DNA from: Chloroflexota bacterium | GTDB taxonomy: Bacteria; Chloroflexota; UBA6077; JACCZL01 | Assembly: GCA_020850535.1 (NCBI GenBank) | Contig: JADZEM010000152.1 | Location: 1 to 51,554 of the forward strand | Length of the DNA stretch: 51,554 bases | Direction of reading: 5' to 3' | In this document: piece by piece, positions 49,151 through 51,554 of the stretch | How the letters are laid out: every line of letters begins with the position of its first letter | Position numbering within the stretch: position 1 is the stretch's first letter | Program-made: the position numbers and the translations under genes | Notes under the pieces: model-generated | What the model was told of the DNA's origin: nothing | The model's database searches: none | What the model saw: only the letters and a program-made list of their open reading frames with translations

Positions 49151-50476
49151 CTACAGCGGGACGACGTTCGCCTGCTGGTACCGCTTGAGCGCGTTCGACG
49201 TGTCGAGTACCAGCGCCGCCTTCGACACCAGCAGGTCGTAGTCCACCGCCGTGTGCGGCGCGCAGACGATGACCGCGTCCACGTTCGCCAGCGTCTCGGC
49301 GGTGATCGGCGTGGACGCCAGCGACATCCCGGCATGGTTCAGGGTTGGGATCAGCGGGTCGTGGTAGCTGACCGTGTAGTTGTCCGCCGCCAGCCGCTTC
49401 AGCACTTCGAGCGCCGAGGACTCGCGCAGGTCGGCCACGTCCTTCTTGTAGGTGACGCCGAGCACCATGATCCTGGCCGCCTTGCCGTTGACCTTCCCGC
49501 GCTCCCTGAGCAGCCGCGCCGTCTTGTCGATGACGAAGGTCGGCATGTGGTCGTTGATGCGGCCGGCCGCCTCGATCATCGCCGCCATCACGCCGTGCCG
49601 CTGGGCGATCGCCTCCAGGTAGAACGGCACAATCGGGATGCAGTGCCCGCCGACGCCCGCGCCCGGGTAGTGCGGCATGAAGGCGAACGGCTTGCTGTTC
49701 GCCGCCTCGATCACTTCCCAGACGCTGATGCCGATCTTGTCGCACAACTGGGCGATCTCGTTGACGAAGCTGATGTTGATGAAGCGGAACGTGTTCTCGA
49801 CCAGCTTCGAGGTCTCGGCGACCTCCGGCGAGCTGACCGGCACGACCTGGTCCACGAAGTAGCGGTAGAGGATCTGGGCCAGCTCGGTGCAGGTCGGGGA
49901 GATGCCGCCCACCAGCTTCGGCGTGTTGCGGACGTTCCAGCGGGCGTTGCCAGGATCGATCCGCTCGGGCGCGAAGACCAGGAAGTAGTCTTTGCCGACC
50001 TCCAGGCCCGTCGCCTCCAGCTTCGGCAGCATCACCTCGCGGGTGGTGCCCGGCGAGCAGGTGCTCTGGAGGACGATCATCATGCCCGGGTGGAGGTGCC
50101 TGGCGATGTCTGCGGTGGCGGACTGGACGTAGCGCAGGTCTGGCTGACGGTCGTCCTTGAGCGGCGTCGGCACCGCGATCAGCACCACGTCGATCTCGGC
50201 CAGGTTGGTCAGATCGGTTGAGGCCTGGAGCCGCTTTTCGCCCAGCAGCTCCTGGATCGTGGCGTCCGAGACGTCCGAGACCGGGCTGCTGCCGCCGTTG
50301 ACGGCGTTGACGCGGACCGGGTTGACATCCAGCCCGGTGACCGCGAAGCCGGCCTGGGCGATCTCGACGGCCATGGGAAGGCCGGCGTACCCCAGCCCGA
50401 GCACCCCGACGCGAGCGGTCCGCTCAAGGAGCTTGCGCTCAAGCGCCTGCGCGGGTGCGTGCTGTTGAACCGCCAT
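49151..50476 (-). CDS. Nucleotide-sugar dehydrogenase (UDP-glucose/UDP-ManNAc type)
   Basis: 441 residues. NAD-binding start RVGVLGLGYAGLPMAVEIAQAGF, the FAPERIDPG segment, KLVENTFRFINISFVNE with the conserved Lys/Asn, and the catalytic cysteine in GAGVGGHCIPIVPFYL (about 277) are all seen; the C-terminal UDP-binding domain has GVTYKKDVADLRESSA. The enzyme oxidises the C6 hydroxyl of a UDP-sugar to a uronic acid in two steps. It probably supplies the acidic sugar of the glycan. ATG 50476 follows GGAGGG at 7 nt. A possible promoter lies at 50583-50612. Confidence 0.93.
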   Translation of the reverse strand: MAVQQHAPAQALERKLLERTARVGVLGLGYAGLPMAVEIAQAGFAVTGLDVNPVRVNAVNGGSSPVSDVSDATIQELLGEKRLQASTDLTNLAEIDVVLIAVPTPLKDDRQPDLRYVQSATADIARHLHPGMMIVLQSTCSPGTTREVMLPKLEATGLEVGKDYFLVFAPERIDPGNARWNVRNTPKLVGGISPTCTELAQILYRYFVDQVVPVSSPEVAETSKLVENTFRFINISFVNEIAQLCDKIGISVWEVIEAANSKPFAFMPHYPGAGVGGHCIPIVPFYLEAIAQRHGVMAAMIEAAGRINDHMPTFVIDKTARLLRERGKVNGKAARIMVLGVTYKKDVADLRESSALEVLKRLAADNYTVSYHDPLIPTLNHAGMSLASTPITAETLANVDAVIVCAPHTAVDYDLLVSKAALVLDTSNALKRYQQANVVPL

Positions 50477-50582
50477 TGAAGACCCTCCGAGCCGGCTGCG
50501 CCCACCGTCGCGCAGACGGCGACCAGGAGGGCGAGAGTTAGTGAGAGCGGCCAGCAGGCTGCTGCTGGAAAAACGACTCCGC

Positions 50583-50612
50583 ATTCTGCCACCGCCCGCG
50601 AGATGGCGTCAA
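50583..50612 (-). promoter_or_regulatory. Possible promoter of the dehydrogenase-oxidoreductase-isomerase operon
   Basis: The minus strand has TTGACG (50607-50612), an 18-bp spacer and CAGAAT (50583-50588), about 105 bp before the dehydrogenase ATG. The -10 box is weak. Confidence 0.4.
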
Positions 50613-50707
50613 GCCAGGATGCGTTGATGCAAACGCGGAGGACAGACTCAGCCAGTCCGGACGGACACGCTGAACGGGATCTCGCGCGCTGGATAGGCTT
50701 GCAGCTA

Positions 50708-50736
50708 TGGACATCATAGACGCCGTTCGGTATACT
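50708..50736 (+). promoter_or_regulatory. Promoter of the 94-aa gene
   Basis: TGGACA (50708-50713), a 17-bp spacer and TATACT (50731-50736). Each box has five of six consensus bases. The ATG is 47 bp further on. Confidence 0.65.
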
Positions 50737-50783
50737 GACGGCGCGACGGCCCCACATCTCAGCATGCGGAGCGAAATCCGGCG

Positions 50784-51068
50784 ATGGCACTCCTGGAACA
50801 GCTTACCAACTGGCTGCGCGGCGGCTCCGCTCCCGCGCCCGCCGAGCGCCCCCGGTCCGCCGTGGCCATCGTGGACGGTCAGCCGCTGACCGACGATCAT
50901 CCGGCGGTGCGGGCGGTCGCGGAGCAGCTCCGGCAGCGCGAGCTGGCGGCCGGCGGCTGGGCGGCTGAGGCTGGCGGCGTGACGCTGGAGAGCTATCTCC
51001 CCGAGGCGCGGCGGCTGGTGCAGCAGATCGCGCTGGGCGGCGCGGACGGCGGCCCACCGGCGCCGTAG
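50784..51068 (+). CDS. Hypothetical small protein (94 aa)
   Basis: It starts MALLEQLTNWLRGG, an amphipathic helix. A Pro/Ala linker follows, then a helical middle (DDHPAVRAVAEQLRQRELAAGGWAAEAGG) and TLESYLPEARRLVQQIALGG. No signal peptide or known motif. The good promoter just upstream and the strongly coding-like GC3 pattern support a real gene. No clear Shine-Dalgarno precedes the ATG. It is divergent from the glycan operon and followed by two MITE-like elements. Function unknown. Confidence 0.6.
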   Translation: MALLEQLTNWLRGGSAPAPAERPRSAVAIVDGQPLTDDHPAVRAVAEQLRQRELAAGGWAAEAGGVTLESYLPEARRLVQQIALGGADGGPPAP

Positions 51069-51124
51069 CGTTCTGGGCCGTGGACGAGGTGTCGGGTTCT
51101 GGGTTTCAGGTTTCGGGGGTAGGC

Positions 51125-51341
51125 CAGGGCGATTGCATGTTCGTCCGTGTACCCGAAGCGCGACTAGACGAGCGGTCGGGGCTTGAAAGCCCCGCCTACA
51201 GTCATTCAGTCGCTGCGCGACGGCCGTGGGGAACGGCCGGCACTGGTGCGACTGGAGCGTCGCGCAGCGACTGCAGGATCGTAGGCGGGGCTTTCAAGCC
51301 CCGACGGGTCGGCACGACGACATCAACATGCAATCGCCCTG
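51125..51341. repeat. 217-bp MITE-like element, full copy
   Basis: The 15-bp terminal repeats CAGGGCGATTGCATG (51125-51139) and CATGCAATCGCCCTG (51327-51341) are perfect. The inside is a long imperfect palindrome with GTCGGGGCTTGAAAGCCCCG on the left and its partner on the right, plus CAGTCGCTGCGCGAC/GTCGCGCAGCGACTG. There is no coding capacity. Confidence 0.9.
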
Positions 51342-51351
51342 GATGGAGGTC

Positions 51352-51554
51352 CAGGGCGATTGCATGACGAGCACGTCCTGCGACCTCGTCGGGGACTGAA
51401 GTCCCCGCCTACACGCATGCCGTCGCTGCGCGACGGCCGTCGGGAACGGCAGGCACTGGTGCGACTGGAGCGTCGCGCAGCGACTGCAGGATCGTAGGCG
51501 GGGCTTTCAAGCCCCGACGCGGCGGCACGACGACATCAACATGCAATCGCCCTG
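51352..51554. repeat. 203-bp MITE-like element, adjoining copy at the window end
   Basis: The same perfect 15-bp ends (51352-51366 and 51540-51554), only 10 bp after the previous copy. It is shorter on the left side, between the terminal repeat and the GTCGGGGACTGAAGTCCCCG block. The window stops exactly on its last base. Confidence 0.9.

Noticed and set aside
51080-51367. 95-aa open frame at the window end
   Set aside because: It is translation of the MITE-like element; the same peptide appears from the 25008-25224 copy.

Overview
The window is about 51.5 kb of GC-rich bacterial chromosome with dense, mostly short operons. The organism is most likely a member of the Chloroflexota (Thermomicrobia-like or an uncultured relative). 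That is an inference from several signs: an archaeal-like family B DNA polymerase, an exported protein ending in a cell-surface module I associate with this phylum, many membrane GT-C proteins, and abundant palindromic repeats reading CTCACCCCCCAGCCCC or GTCATCCTGAGCGCAGCG. I found no rRNA, tRNA or CRISPR array.

Layout. 1-1060 is a decayed mobile remnant: the C-terminal piece of a tyrosine recombinase and two small ORFs, cut by a perfect 42-bp inverted repeat. 1108-14381 is mainly minus-strand housekeeping: DegT-type aminotransferase, VTT membrane protein, M20 amidohydrolase, PAC2 protein, GT-C glycosyltransferase, family B DNA polymerase, a dimeric-barrel protein, a sigma-70 factor with a long structured leader, and chorismate mutase/prephenate dehydratase. 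A PhyH dioxygenase follows on the plus strand. At 15619-15808 lies a self-contained unit with promoter, ideal ribosome-binding site, 15-codon ORF, several hairpins and a terminator. This is the best candidate for something undescribed.

16002-29257 holds lgt, a SNF2 helicase plus SWIM-finger pair, a GT-C protein carrying an in-frame 98-bp palindrome, murJ, a translationally coupled pair (exported glycosidase-like protein and surface protein), pdxA and a lipoprotein that is almost all linker. 29378-37699 is a plus-strand run: tldD-tldE, rnc-smc and a TauE/SafE permease.

37742-50476 is a minus-strand surface-glycan island. It has a Wzm/Wzt ABC exporter, a GT-B-like transferase, a sugar-nucleotide epimerase/dehydratase, a KdsC-type phosphatase, NeuB and NeuA homologues (nonulosonic acid synthesis and CMP activation), a NodB-like deacetylase, a shortened DUF3626 gene, a sugar isomerase, a Gfo/Idh/MocA oxidoreductase and a nucleotide-sugar dehydrogenase. 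Together they could make, activate and export an acidic nine-carbon-sugar glycan. The window ends in two tandem MITE-like elements with termini CAGGGCGATTGCATG.

A recurring theme is that short palindromic repeats have entered coding sequences and become protein: in the 605-aa GT-C protein, the RNase III tail, and the N-termini of the GT-B and deacetylase genes.
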